From assembly GCF_041051975.1 (NCBI RefSeq), contig NZ_CP163435.1, positions 1,860,001 through 1,924,000 of the forward strand: 64,000 nucleotides of DNA, written 5' to 3'. Position numbers and translations under genes: made by a program. The notes beneath the pieces were generated by a model that worked only from the letters and a program-made list of their open reading frames with translations, did not search any database and was not told the DNA's origin. Shown in pieces: positions 1 to 8,365 of this stretch (positions are counted from its first letter, which is position 1; each line of letters opens with the position of its first letter). This DNA comes from Streptomyces sp. R21. Lineage in GTDB: Bacteria; Actinomycetota; Actinomycetes; Streptomycetales; Streptomycetaceae.

Positions 1-534
1 CAGGATGGCGTAGAAGTTGCCGCCGTAGGCGAGGTCGTAGGTCACCGTCCGCCCGTCGGCGAGCGTGATCTTGCGGTCGAGGCCGACGGAGAAGGACGGC
101 ACGTTCTGCAGCGTCACCGCCTTCGCGGCGCCGTCCTCGACCTCGACCTCGGCGACGACCAGGCCCGCCGGGGTGTCCAGCCGGATGGTGGTCACCGGCT
201 CGACGACCTCCACCATGCCGGTCTCCACGAGCACCGTCGCGACGCCGATCGTGCCGTGGCCGCACATGGGCAGATAGCCGGAGACCTCGATGTAGACGAC
301 GCCCCAGTCGCAGTCGGGGCGGGTGGGCGGCTGGAGGATCGCGCCGCTCATCGCGGAGTGACCGCGCGGCTCGTTCATCAGCAACTGCTTGATGTCGTCG
401 CGGTGTTCACGGAAGTACAGCCGTCGCTCGTTCATGGTCGCGCCCGGGATCGTACCGACCCCGCCGGTGATCACCCGGGTGGGCATGCCCTCGGTGTGCG
501 AGTCGACGGCGTGCAGGACGAGTTTGCTGCGCAT
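1..534 (-). CDS. proline racemase / 4-hydroxyproline 2-epimerase family protein (C-terminus cut by window edge)
   Basis: The first 178 codons of a proline racemase family enzyme are present; the family is usually about 330-340 residues, so roughly half is missing. The active-site motif MCGHGTIG is visible with the catalytic Cys at residue 91, and DSHTEGMPTR is the conserved N-terminal substrate loop. In this family the GHG form of the motif is typical of 4-hydroxyproline 2-epimerases rather than true proline racemases. Such enzymes convert trans-4-hydroxy-L-proline to cis-4-hydroxy-D-proline in the cytoplasm. Downstream of a DapA-like deaminase and an amino-acid dehydrogenase, it fits the first step of hydroxyproline breakdown. 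The ATG start follows the upstream stop by about 35 bp. The second catalytic Cys lies outside the window, so a dehydratase variant cannot be excluded. Confidence 0.88.
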   Translation of the reverse strand, partial: MRSKLVLHAVDSHTEGMPTRVITGGVGTIPGATMNERRLYFREHRDDIKQLLMNEPRGHSAMSGAILQPPTRPDCDWGVVYIEVSGYLPMCGHGTIGVATVLVETGMVEVVEPVTTIRLDTPAGLVVAEVEVEDGAAKAVTLQNVPSFSVGLDRKITLADGRTVTYDLAYGGNFYAIL

Positions 535-569
535 GACCCAACTCCCTTGTCACTGTGACGAGTTATCCG

Positions 570-1460
570 TTACGCGAGTCCGGCGGCGACGGCCTTCTCC
601 GTGGCGGCTCGGACCGCTGCCTCCTGCTCGGGCAGCAGCGCGACGCGCGGCGGGCGCACCGGTCCGCCGTACCGGCCGACGACGTCCATGGACAGCTTGA
701 TGGCCTGCACGAACTCGACCTGGGAATCCCAGCGCAGCAGCGGGTGCAGCTGCCGGTAGAGGGCGCCCGCCGTCGCGAGGTCACCGTCGACGGCCGCGTG
801 GTACAGCTCGACGCTCGCCGCGGGCAGGGCGTTGGGGTAGCCGGCCACCCAGCCCTTGGCGCCCGCGACGGCGAGTTCCAGCAGCACGTCGTCGGCGCCG
901 ATCAACAGGTCGAGTTCCGGAGCGAGTTCGGCGATCCGGTAGGCGCGGCGCACATCACCGGAGAACTCCTTGACGGCGTGGATGTACCCCTCGCCGTGCA
1001 GCTTCGCGAGCAGCTCCGGCACCAGGTCGACCTTGGTGTCGATGGGGTTGTTGTACGCGACGATCGGCACGCCCGCCTTCGCGACCTCCGCGTAGTGGGC
1101 GAGGACGGAGCGCTCGTCGGCGCGGTAGGCGTTGGGCGGCAGCAGCATCACTGCCTGGCAGCCGGCATCACGGGCCTGTTCGGCCCAGCGGCGGGCCTCG
1201 GCGGAGCCGTAGGCGGCGACGCCGGGCATCACGCGGGAGCCTCCGATGGCGGCCACGGCCGTCTCCACGACCTTGGCGCGCTCCTCGGGGGTGAGCACCT
1301 GGTACTCGCCGAGCGAGCCGTTCGGCACGACGCCGTCGCAGCCCTGCTCGACGAGCCAGGCGCAGTGCTCGGCGAACCTGTCGTAGTCGACGTGGAGTTC
1401 GGCGGTCAGCGGCAGTGCGGTGGCGACGAGGACGCCGCGCCAGGGGCGGTGGTCGGTCAC
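570..1460 (-). CDS. DapA-family lyase, probable 1-pyrroline-4-hydroxy-2-carboxylate deaminase
   Basis: This 296-residue protein has the full-length (beta/alpha)8 fold of the dihydrodipicolinate synthase/N-acetylneuraminate lyase family. The phosphate-loop equivalent NGSLGE is at residues 47-52, the conserved Tyr at 136 (AYNNP) and the Schiff-base Lys at 164 (HAVKEFSGD). True lysine-pathway DapA is unlikely because all neighbours belong to amino-acid oxidation. In hydroxyproline catabolism a DapA homologue deaminates and dehydrates 1-pyrroline-4-hydroxy-2-carboxylate to alpha-ketoglutarate semialdehyde, which matches this context. The GTG start overlaps the upstream stop as GTGA, implying translational coupling. 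The gene ends with TAA. Function is inferred from family and context. Confidence 0.85.
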   Translation of the reverse strand: MTDHRPWRGVLVATALPLTAELHVDYDRFAEHCAWLVEQGCDGVVPNGSLGEYQVLTPEERAKVVETAVAAIGGSRVMPGVAAYGSAEARRWAEQARDAGCQAVMLLPPNAYRADERSVLAHYAEVAKAGVPIVAYNNPIDTKVDLVPELLAKLHGEGYIHAVKEFSGDVRRAYRIAELAPELDLLIGADDVLLELAVAGAKGWVAGYPNALPAASVELYHAAVDGDLATAGALYRQLHPLLRWDSQVEFVQAIKLSMDVVGRYGGPVRPPRVALLPEQEAAVRAATEKAVAAGLA

Positions 1461-2938
1461 GAGAGCTCCTTCTCGGTGGGGTGGGCGTGGTCCTGCGCTT
1501 TGCGGGTCTCGCGGGCCGCTTCGGCGGCGTCGGTCGCTTCGGCTTCCTGGGCTTCCTGGGCTTCCTGGGCGAGGACGCCGAGCGGTACGGGGCGGGCGAA
1601 CGGCCGCCGCGCCGGGGTGAGTTCACAGCTGGCGAGTCCGGCGACCGCAGGCCCGCACATCCGGCCCTGGCACCAGCCCATCCCGGCACGGGTCAGCAGC
1701 TTCACGGTGCGCACGTCTGCGGCGCCGAGTCCACCGACGGCCTCGCGGATCGCGCCGGCGGTGACCTCCTCGCAGCGGCAGACGACGGTGTCGTCGGTGA
1801 CCTGCTCGGTCCAGTGCGCCGGCGGAGCGTAGACGGTGTCGAGTGCCGCCGCGAACTCCCCGAGTTTCGTACGGGACTTGGCGGCCGTCGCCCAGCCGCG
1901 CGGGTCGGGGGTGCGTCCGGCGAGCCGGGCCGCGATGGACCGTCCGGCGATGTGTCCCTCGGCGAGCGAGAGGGCCGCGCCGCCGATTCCGGTGGACTCC
2001 CCGGCGGCCCAGACGCCGGGGACGTCGGTGCGCTGCTCCTCGTCGGCGTGCACGCGCACCCCGTCGAGGCGGCAGCCCAGGGTCTCGGCGAGGTCGGTGT
2101 GCGGCAGCATGCCGTGGCCGATGGCGAGGGTGTCGCAGGGGATGCGCCGCCCGGTGCCGGGCCGTACCCGTCCGTCCGCGTCGAGGGCGGCGACGGTCAC
2201 GGACTCGACGCGCTCGTCGCCATGGGCCTCGACGACGGCGTTGCGGGGCAGGAACCGCACACGGTGACGCAGGAGTCGGGCCGCGTACCGGGCCGCCTCG
2301 GGAAGCTTGGCGGCCAGTGCCCGGGTGTGCCGCACGACGGCCTTCGGGTCGGCCGACTCGACGAGCGCCTCGACCCGGACGCCCGCCGCGGCGAGCCCGG
2401 TCGCCACGGGCAGCAGCAGGGGCCCGGTCCCGGCCACGACGGCAACACGGCCCGGCACGACGAGGCCGGCCTTGAGCATGGCCTGCGCTCCCCCGGCGGT
2501 CACCACGCCGGGCAGGGTCCAGCCGGGGAACGGCAGCACCCTCTCGTAGCCGCCGGTGGCGAGGAGTACCGCGTCGGCGTGGACGGTGGCGGGCTCTTCC
2601 TGGAGGGGGCCGAGGAGGGCGTGCACGGTGAAGGCGTCGGGCCGGTCCGACCCCGAGGACTTCCGTTCCACGCACCAGACATGATGTTCCGTCAGATGCC
2701 GGATGTCGGCCTGCGCGGCGAGCCCGTCCCGCAGCCGCTCCCACGTCCGCCACTGGTGGTGCAGTGCCTGCGGGCGGCGCGCTCCGAGTCCGGTGGCCGG
2801 CTGCCGGTAGAACTGGCCGCCCGCGTCCGGGGCCGCGTCGATCAGGGTGACGCGGACGCCCCGGGCCGCCGCCGCGAGGGATGCGGCGAGACCGGCCGGG
2901 CCCGCGCCGATCACCGCGAGGTGCGGTCGCTCAGTCAT
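1457..2938 (-). CDS. FAD/NAD(P)-binding dehydrogenase subunit (HcnB / D-hydroxyproline dehydrogenase alpha-like)
   Basis: A 493-residue pyridine-nucleotide-disulfide-type flavoprotein. The N-terminal Rossmann motif GAGPAG binds FAD, a second nucleotide fold follows mid-protein, and near the C-terminus a BFD-like segment (VCRCEEVTAGAI ... WCQGRMCG) carries the Cys set expected to bind a 2Fe-2S cluster. It should be the large subunit of a membrane-linked dye-type amino-acid dehydrogenase together with the next two genes, as in HcnABC or the LhpBEF D-hydroxyproline dehydrogenase of Pseudomonas. The ATG start (MTERPHLAVIG) was chosen over an upstream extension because it overlaps the stop of the ferredoxin-like subunit by 8 bp. 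The last about 40 residues are a low-complexity tail with QEA repeats that is not part of the family core. Confidence 0.85.
   Translation of the reverse strand: MTERPHLAVIGAGPAGLAASLAAAARGVRVTLIDAAPDAGGQFYRQPATGLGARRPQALHHQWRTWERLRDGLAAQADIRHLTEHHVWCVERKSSGSDRPDAFTVHALLGPLQEEPATVHADAVLLATGGYERVLPFPGWTLPGVVTAGGAQAMLKAGLVVPGRVAVVAGTGPLLLPVATGLAAAGVRVEALVESADPKAVVRHTRALAAKLPEAARYAARLLRHRVRFLPRNAVVEAHGDERVESVTVAALDADGRVRPGTGRRIPCDTLAIGHGMLPHTDLAETLGCRLDGVRVHADEEQRTDVPGVWAAGESTGIGGAALSLAEGHIAGRSIAARLAGRTPDPRGWATAAKSRTKLGEFAAALDTVYAPPAHWTEQVTDDTVVCRCEEVTAGAIREAVGGLGAADVRTVKLLTRAGMGWCQGRMCGPAVAGLASCELTPARRPFARPVPLGVLAQEAQEAQEAEATDAAEAARETRKAQDHAHPTEKELS
1542..1568. repeat. three perfect copies of a 9-bp unit inside a coding region
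   Basis: The unit GCTTCCTGG is repeated three times head to tail on the plus strand. On the coding (minus) strand it encodes the QEAQEAQEA run in the C-terminal tail of the flavoprotein subunit. Such in-frame units expand and contract by replication slippage without breaking the frame. Confidence 0.8.
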
Positions 2939-3230
2939 CGTGGCCCGTCCCTTCCTGGGTGCGGATGGCGTCGCCGGGGCGGAGCGTGACAAGGCAAGCC
3001 CGTTGGTTCGGGCGGTCATTGACGGTCACCAGGCAGTCGAAGCAGACGCCGATGCCGCAGAAGATCCCGCGCGGGCGGCCCTGGCCGCGTGTCGTGCGCC
3101 AGGACGTGATCCCGGCGGCCCACAGCGCGGCGGCGACCGTCTGTCCGGGCAGTGCCGGGATCTCACGTCCGTCCAGGGTGACGGTGAACGCGGGGCCCGG
3201 CCGGGCGTCGGCGAGTTCCAGCGGGTTCAC
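2931..3230 (-). CDS. (2Fe-2S)-binding dehydrogenase small subunit (HcnA-like)
   Basis: A 99-residue plant-type ferredoxin-like protein. Cys58, Cys63 and Cys66 (CGIGVCFDC) plus Cys79 (RACL) form the 2Fe-2S ligand set of the Fer2_4 family. It is the expected electron-transfer subunit between the two flavoprotein subunits encoded on either side of it, acting at the cytoplasmic face. The GTG start overlaps the stop of the upstream oxidase gene as GTGA, and its own end overlaps the next start, so all three subunits are translationally coupled. The size matches HcnA and LhpF-type subunits. Confidence 0.88.
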   Translation of the reverse strand: MNPLELADARPGPAFTVTLDGREIPALPGQTVAAALWAAGITSWRTTRGQGRPRGIFCGIGVCFDCLVTVNDRPNQRACLVTLRPGDAIRTQEGTGHDD

Positions 3231-4393
3231 GACGCGCCCTCCTCGGAGGTGAAGCGGTCCGGCCGGAACGGCGCGAGGTCCAGGTCCGGCGTCTTGCCGG
3301 TGAGCACCTGCGTGATCAAGTGCCCCGTCCCGGTGGACAGTCCGATGCCCGCGCCCTCGTGCCCGCAGGCGTGGAAGAGACCTGGCACACGCGGGTCCGG
3401 TCCCACGGCGGGGAGATGGTCGGGCATGTACGGGCGGAAGCCGAGGTACGAGCGCATCGCGCGGACGTCCGCCAGGAACGGGAACAGCCGGGTCGCTCCC
3501 GCCGCCAGGGCGCGCACGGCGGGCAGCGAGAACGAGCGGTCGAAGCCGACGCGTTCACGGCTGGCGCCGATCAGGATGGGCCCGGCCGCCGTGCCCTCGA
3601 CGACCGGCGAGGTCTGCAGCGCTGCCGAGTCGCTGGCCACATCGGCGACGTAGTCGGCGGCGTACACCTTGTGCCGGATCCGGCGGGGCCCCGGCTCGGT
3701 GACGAGGACGAAGCCGCGCCGGGGCAGCACCGGCAGCCGGACCCCGGCGAGCGCGGCCACCTCGCCGCCCCAGGTGCCGGCCGCGTTCACGACCGCCGGG
3801 GCGTGGATCTCGCCCCGTGCGGTGCGCACCCCGCGCACCGCCCCGTCCGCCGCGCGCCGCAGCACCTCGGTGACGGTGCGGCCGGTGAGCAGTCGCGCGC
3901 CCGACGCCCGTACGAGATGGGCCGCGGCCAGGGCGGGCATCACCTGAGCGTCCTGCGGATAGTGCACGGCACCGGCGAGCCCGGGCGCCAAGTACGGTTC
4001 CAGGTCGCGGAGTTGGTCCGCCGCCACGGGCACGGCCCGCACTCCGGCAACGCGCTGCCCGGCCGCGAAGGCCTCCAGCGCGGTCAGCCCCTCCGGCGCC
4101 GAGGCCACGACCACGCCGCCCTTGGCCTCGTACTCGATCGCCGCTGCCAGCAGGGGCTGTTCGGCGAGGTCGGCCCACAATCGCTGGGAAAGCAGGGCGA
4201 GTTCGAGTTCCGGGCCGGGCTCCTTGTCCGAGACGAGCAGGTTTCCCTCACCGGCGCCGGTGGTCCCGCCGGACACCGAGCCACGGTCCACCAAGGCGAC
4301 ATCCAGGCCCGCCCGGGCGGCGTAGAAGGCGCAGGCCGCGCCCACCATACCGGCCCCGACGACCACAACATCGCAGGTCAGAGGCAAAGTCAC
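3227..4393 (-). CDS. FAD-dependent D-amino-acid oxidase-type dehydrogenase subunit (D-hydroxyproline dehydrogenase beta-like)
   Basis: A 388-residue protein of the glycine oxidase/D-amino-acid dehydrogenase (DAO) family. The FAD-binding motif VVVGAGMVGAACAFYAARAG opens the protein, and the C-terminal FAD-contact region contains HACGHEGAGIGLSTGTG. It is probably the catalytic subunit that oxidises cis-4-hydroxy-D-proline to a pyrroline, passing electrons to the 2Fe-2S and second flavin subunits. It is the first gene of the visible minus-strand operon and starts with GTG. A general D-amino-acid or sarcosine-type substrate is the alternative; the adjacent epimerase and deaminase favour hydroxyproline. 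Confidence 0.85.
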   Translation of the reverse strand: MTLPLTCDVVVVGAGMVGAACAFYAARAGLDVALVDRGSVSGGTTGAGEGNLLVSDKEPGPELELALLSQRLWADLAEQPLLAAAIEYEAKGGVVVASAPEGLTALEAFAAGQRVAGVRAVPVAADQLRDLEPYLAPGLAGAVHYPQDAQVMPALAAAHLVRASGARLLTGRTVTEVLRRAADGAVRGVRTARGEIHAPAVVNAAGTWGGEVAALAGVRLPVLPRRGFVLVTEPGPRRIRHKVYAADYVADVASDSAALQTSPVVEGTAAGPILIGASRERVGFDRSFSLPAVRALAAGATRLFPFLADVRAMRSYLGFRPYMPDHLPAVGPDPRVPGLFHACGHEGAGIGLSTGTGHLITQVLTGKTPDLDLAPFRPDRFTSEEGAS

Positions 4394-4501
4394 GTCAGTA
4401 CTATGTCACACACCACAGATCTCGCCAAGGGTGCGACCACCTCTTCGTTCCGGGCGGCAACCTCCGCCTCCGCGGCGGCGACCTGAAGCTGCACAACTCA
4501 G

Positions 4502-4555
4502 GCTCCACCCCTCTCCAGCTCCACCCCCGAGCTCCCCTCCAGCTCCACCCCTCAG
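4502..4555. repeat. short imperfect tandem repeats, GCTCCACCCC unit
   Basis: In the 203-bp gap between the hydroxyproline operon and the arabinofuranosidase, GCTCCACCCC occurs at 4502, 4518 and 4542 with a degenerate copy (GCTCCCCTCC) at 4531. Spacing is irregular (16, 13 and 11 bp), so this is a simple repeat, not a CRISPR. It lies about 40 bp before the start of the secreted enzyme gene and may be in its leader. Confidence 0.6.
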
Positions 4556-4596
4556 GGCGTCGTCAGGCAACGCCCAGGAACGGAAGAGGTTCCCCC

Positions 4597-6150
4597 ATGA
4601 GTCGCTCCCCCTTGCCACGTCTGAGAAGGGCACTCCTGTCAGCGAGTGCGATCCTCGCCCTGATCCTCGGCGTCCTCGTCGCCAACCCCGGTGTGTCACA
4701 GGCCGCTTCCTCCCTTCCCTGTGACCTCTACGCCGCCGCCGGCACCCCGTGTGTGGCCGCGCACAGCACCACCCGGGCACTGTTCGCCTCCTACAGCGGC
4801 GCCCTCTACCAGGTGAAGCGCGCCTCGGACGGCGCCACCACCGACGTCGGCCTGCTGACGGCCGGCGGCTATGCCAACGCCGCCACGCAGGACACCTTCT
4901 GCTCGGGCACGACGTGCGTCATCACGGTCATCTACGACCAGTCGTCGCGCCACAACAACCTGACGATCGAGGGCGCCGGTACCGCAGGCGGCGCCGACTC
5001 CGGCGTACCCGCGGACGCGCTGCCGGTGACGGCCGGCGGGCACGCGGTCTACGGGGCGTCGTTCTCCGGCGTGATGGGCTACCGGAAGACGGCGGGCAGC
5101 GGAGTGGCCGTCAACGGCCAGGCCGAAGGCATGTACATGGTGACGTCGGGCACGCATGTGAACAACCGCTGCTGCTTCGACTACGGCAACGCCGAGGTGA
5201 CCGTCGCCGACACCGGTAACGGGCACATGGACGCGATCAACTTCGGTACGGAGTGCTGGTTCTCGCCCTGCTACGGATCGGGACCCTGGGTGCAGGCGGA
5301 CCTGGAGAACGGCCTGTTCCAGTCCAGCGCCGGCGGCAGCCAGAACACCTCGAACACCGGCAACAGCGCGCCGTTCGTCACGGCGCTGCTGAAGAACAAC
5401 GGGCAGAACTACTTCGCGCTCAAGAACGGCAACGCCCAGTCGGGCGGCCTCACCACGCAGTACGCCGGAGCGGAGCCGACGACAAGCGGCTACTCACCGA
5501 TGCACCAGGAGGGTTCCATCGTCCTCGGAACGGGTGGTGACAACAGCAACGGGTCCATCGGCTCGTTCTTCGAGGGCGTCATGACCAGCGGTCTGCCGAC
5601 GGACGCGGCGGACAACGCGGTGCAGTCCAACATCACCTCGGTCGGCTACGGCGGCCCGAGCCCGGTCGCGGGCGGCTCGCTGACCCCCGGCTCGACGATC
5701 TCGCTGCGCGCGCTGACCGCGGCCTCCAACACCCGCTACATCCGCCACCAGAACAACAACGCCGTCACCTCGGTGGTCACATCGAGCAGCTCGGCACTCG
5801 ACAAGGCCGACTCCTCGTGGATCGTACGCCGCGGCCTCGCCAGCGCCTCGTGCGTGTCCTTCGAGTCACGGAACTACCCCGGCGACTTCCTGCGCCACTA
5901 CAACTACCAACTGCTGCGCCAGCCGATGGACGGCACATCGGTCTTCCGGCAGGACGCCACGTTCTGCCCGAGCACCGGCAAGAACGGGACCGGGACCTCG
6001 TTCGCGTCGTACAACTATCCGACGCGGTTCATCCGCCACTACAACAACACGGTGTACATCGCGAGCAATGGTGGTTCGAACGCCTGGGACAGCGCGACCT
6101 CCTGGGCGGACGACGTCAGTTGGTCGGTCGGCCAGCCCTGGACGCCGTAG
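4597..6150 (+). CDS. abfB: secreted GH54 alpha-L-arabinofuranosidase with CBM42
   Basis: A 517-residue extracellular enzyme that removes terminal arabinofuranosyl groups from arabinan and arabinoxylan. A Sec signal peptide (RRALLSAS ... GVSQAAS) is followed by the GH54 catalytic domain (about 40-360) and a C-terminal CBM42 arabinose-binding beta-trefoil (about 366-517, with RYIRHQN, DFLRHYN and RFIRHYN repeats). Cys192-Cys193 match the vicinal disulfide of fungal AbfB. Glu237 (DLENGLF) aligns with the known nucleophile and Asp315 (GGDNSNGSIG) with the acid/base. The ATG is preceded by GAAGAGG. It ends 9 bp from the convergent FMN reductase gene. No dedicated operator was recognised upstream. 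Confidence 0.95.
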   Translation: MSRSPLPRLRRALLSASAILALILGVLVANPGVSQAASSLPCDLYAAAGTPCVAAHSTTRALFASYSGALYQVKRASDGATTDVGLLTAGGYANAATQDTFCSGTTCVITVIYDQSSRHNNLTIEGAGTAGGADSGVPADALPVTAGGHAVYGASFSGVMGYRKTAGSGVAVNGQAEGMYMVTSGTHVNNRCCFDYGNAEVTVADTGNGHMDAINFGTECWFSPCYGSGPWVQADLENGLFQSSAGGSQNTSNTGNSAPFVTALLKNNGQNYFALKNGNAQSGGLTTQYAGAEPTTSGYSPMHQEGSIVLGTGGDNSNGSIGSFFEGVMTSGLPTDAADNAVQSNITSVGYGGPSPVAGGSLTPGSTISLRALTAASNTRYIRHQNNNAVTSVVTSSSSALDKADSSWIVRRGLASASCVSFESRNYPGDFLRHYNYQLLRQPMDGTSVFRQDATFCPSTGKNGTGTSFASYNYPTRFIRHYNNTVYIASNGGSNAWDSATSWADDVSWSVGQPWTP

Positions 6151-6159
6151 ACCTCGACC

Positions 6160-6690
6160 TCACCCGGCCAGCACGCCGAGCAGCTCGCGCAGCTGCTCGC
6201 AGGCCTCCGGGTCGGTGATGACTCCGTCCGCGCCGACCGTCCGCCGGTCGACCGTGATCCTCCGGCACGCCTTCTCCACGATCGCGGCGCCGGTGTAGCC
6301 GAGCACGGTTCGCAAGGTGGCCTCCGCGCCCGCACCACGGCCGGGGGCCGCCGCGTTCACCCAGGCGACGGGCTTGTCGCAGATCTCGGTGCCGCCGACC
6401 GTCCAGTCAAGGAGGTTCTTGAAGGACCCAGGCAGGGTGCCCGCGTACTCCGGGGTGCAGATGAGGACCGCACTCGCCCCGGCGATCGCCGCGCGCAGCT
6501 CGGCCACCGCGGGCGGCAGCGGCTCGGTGTCGTCGTCGGGGTTGAAGTGCGGGAGCGCCGCGAGTCCCACGTAGCGCACGGTACGCACGGAAGCGGGGGC
6601 CACTTCCACCGCCGTACGCAGCACGGACTCGTTGGAGGAGCCGGAGCGCAGGCTTCCGGACAGCAGCAGGATCACGGGGTGCGCGGACAT
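6160..6690 (-). CDS. NADPH-dependent FMN reductase family protein
   Basis: A 176-residue flavodoxin-fold protein. The phosphate-binding loop GSLRSGSSN is at the N-terminus, and TPEYAGTLPGSFKNLLDW is the family signature that contacts the flavin and dimer partner. Members reduce FMN, quinones, chromate or azo compounds with NAD(P)H in the cytoplasm; the physiological substrate here cannot be read from the sequence. The gene is convergent with the arabinofuranosidase, about 80 bp downstream of the next minus-strand gene, and probably its own unit. Length is normal for the family. Confidence 0.88.
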   Translation of the reverse strand: MSAHPVILLLSGSLRSGSSNESVLRTAVEVAPASVRTVRYVGLAALPHFNPDDDTEPLPPAVAELRAAIAGASAVLICTPEYAGTLPGSFKNLLDWTVGGTEICDKPVAWVNAAAPGRGAGAEATLRTVLGYTGAAIVEKACRRITVDRRTVGADGVITDPEACEQLRELLGVLAG

Positions 6691-6772
6691 CCGTCCAACC
6701 TACCCACCCGGACCGGGCCCTTGGTGGCCGTGTCCGGCGTCCCGGTGCCGCCGGAACGCCGGGCGGACGGGC

Positions 6773-7429
6773 TCAGACCACCCTGAGGTGCGTGCCTCCG
6801 TGGCGCACCGCGCGGGCCCTGCGCGGTGCGACGGCGGCCCGCCGCGCCTCGCGCAGCACCAGCGTCATCCGCGAATAGCCCATGTCCCGAAGGGCCTTGG
6901 GGGTCTCGTCCACGATCCGGCAGTCCGTACGGCCCCACCGCGGGTCAGGGTGCAGCAGCGGGCGTACGGCGCCGTCGTGCTCGACGGCGTCGGGGCCGAC
7001 CGCGCGGATCCAGTGCGGCAGTCCGTGGCGGTAGGCGGCGTCCATGATCGGGTCCTGGGCGATGTCCCGGAGGATCGACTGCAGCCCGTGGTCCTGGCCG
7101 TGCCGCTCCATCGCGGCCGCGAAGTGGGCCAGCATCGGCAGGCACCAGCTCGACTCGTGATCGCCGAGCACCGCGCCCGCGTCGGGATGGAACAGGACGA
7201 ACCGGAGGAAGTTGTCGCTCGGCATGGCCGTGGGATGCGGGCCGACCCCGCGGAAAAGTGTCTCGAATGCGGGGTTGGAGAGCACCACGTCCCAGCGGTG
7301 GTCGAAGACGACGGAGGGAAAGGGGACGGACTCAAGGAGCGCCGCGTAGTCCTGCAGATACGCCTGGGCCTCGATACTTGCGGGGGCGGGTCGCGGCTCG
7401 GACCGCTGCCCACCTGCCTGATACGCCAT
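6773..7429 (-). CDS. free-standing MmyB-like ligand-binding domain protein
   Basis: A 218-residue protein that matches the PAS-like C-terminal domain of MmyB-type XRE regulators (FPSVVFDHRWDVVLSNPAFETLF, then NFLRFVLFHPDA and a C-terminal hydrolase-like tail). In that family this domain binds a fatty-acid-like ligand and sits after an N-terminal helix-turn-helix. No helix-turn-helix precedes it here, and the region upstream of the ATG is intergenic. The protein therefore probably senses a ligand and acts through a partner, or is the remnant of a full regulator. It is divergent from an XRE regulator gene that lacks this domain, which invites the idea that the two work together; that is inference. 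Confidence 0.7.
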   Translation of the reverse strand: MAYQAGGQRSEPRPAPASIEAQAYLQDYAALLESVPFPSVVFDHRWDVVLSNPAFETLFRGVGPHPTAMPSDNFLRFVLFHPDAGAVLGDHESSWCLPMLAHFAAAMERHGQDHGLQSILRDIAQDPIMDAAYRHGLPHWIRAVGPDAVEHDGAVRPLLHPDPRWGRTDCRIVDETPKALRDMGYSRMTLVLREARRAAVAPRRARAVRHGGTHLRVV

Positions 7430-7475
7430 CGGGAGGTCACCCCTCTTGCCTCTGCGGCCTTCACGCGGCGCCTTG

Positions 7476-7557
7476 ATCCTGCTGCCCCGAGCCGAGGCGT
7501 GTCAACTATCGTGGCATTTGGCGGTGGTTGACGGCTAAATCTGGCCACAGATGTGGC
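7476..7557. promoter_or_regulatory. divergent promoter region with a small palindrome
   Basis: Minus strand: TTGACA (7500-7505, read in reverse) and CAGGAT (7476-7481) with an 18-bp spacer could drive the MmyB-like gene. Plus strand: TTGACG at 7528-7533 lies upstream of the XRE gene, followed by the inverted repeat GCCACA-GA-TGTGGC (7544-7557), a plausible operator. The assignments rest only on consensus resemblance. Confidence 0.4.
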
Positions 7558-7694
7558 GAGACCTGGATGCGAGTTCGAACGAGCGGTTAGTCTCCGATCA
7601 GTTCACGGTGCACTCCGCGCTGCCCGGGGTGTTCCTTCCCATGGTTCCGGGTCATCATGAGAACGACCTGAGAAGAGATGTAGGAGATCTGTCG

Positions 7695-8351
7695 GTGACG
7701 GATGGCTTCGAGGTTCCGGGCGCCACGGCGACGGGTCTGCTGCCGACCGTCGTGGCCCGTGTCACCGCACTCGCCGACCGGCTGGGTGTGCAGCACGCGG
7801 TGGTCTTCGACGTCCAGCGGCTCTCCGCCGCCTCCGGCGTGCCGGAACCGGTGGTGAAGGCGCTGCTCGGCGGCCGCCCCGCCGGAGAGCCCGATCTCCA
7901 GGCCCGCTTCCTGCAACGCCTCGATCTGCTGCGCCGCACCCGGCTCAAGCCCAACGGACGCAAGTACACCCAGCAGGAGATCGCCGACGGCGCGGGAATG
8001 TCACGCCAGCAGGCGGGCGCCCTCATCAACGGCGACCGGCGCCCCACCATGGAGCACTGCGACGCCATCCAGCGCTTCTTCAGAGTGCACGCGGGCTTCC
8101 TCACGGCCGAGGACTCCGAGGCGCTCGTGGACGCCCTGCGCCGCTCCGAGCAGGAGCTCCTCCAGCAGCTCGCCGACCGCGAGCGCGCCGCGGCCGTGGC
8201 CGCGGACGACCCGCTGGAGCGGCTTCTCCAGGATCACGGCGTGCGCGGCATCGCGTGGCGGGCCGCCCAACTGCCCACCGACCAGCACCGCGACAAGGTC
8301 GCCGAGTGGCTGGACATGCTCTTGGAAAGCGTCAAGCGGCCCGAGTCGTGA
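7695..8351 (+). CDS. XRE-family helix-turn-helix regulator
   Basis: A 218-residue cytoplasmic regulator. The helix-turn-helix (KYTQQEIADGAGMSRQQAGALINGDRRPTM, split here as residues 89-104 and 105-119) lies in the middle, with an N-terminal helical segment and a C-terminal part rich in Glu and Arg that may form a coiled coil (SEQELLQQLADRERAAA). The GTG start was chosen because AGGAG lies 8 bp upstream; a longer reading frame extends 48 codons into the intergenic region but has no ribosome site. Its stop overlaps the start area of the metallopeptidase gene. XRE regulators paired with ImmA/IrrE proteases are commonly repressors or activators cleaved by the partner; that pairing is seen here. 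Confidence 0.85.
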   Translation: MTDGFEVPGATATGLLPTVVARVTALADRLGVQHAVVFDVQRLSAASGVPEPVVKALLGGRPAGEPDLQARFLQRLDLLRRTRLKPNGRKYTQQEIADGAGMSRQQAGALINGDRRPTMEHCDAIQRFFRVHAGFLTAEDSEALVDALRRSEQELLQQLADRERAAAVAADDPLERLLQDHGVRGIAWRAAQLPTDQHRDKVAEWLDMLLESVKRPES

Positions 8352-8365
8352 TCCGGGGGAGAACT

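Noticed and set aside
4502..4555. Repeats upstream of abfB considered as a CRISPR or iteron array
   Set aside because: Units are only 10 bp, spacers are 1-6 bp and unequal, and no cas or replication genes are near.
7551..7694. Longer N-terminus for the XRE regulator starting at an upstream ATG
   Set aside because: The added 48 codons run through the putative promoter and palindrome and have no ribosome site, whereas the GTG has AGGAG at 8 bp.
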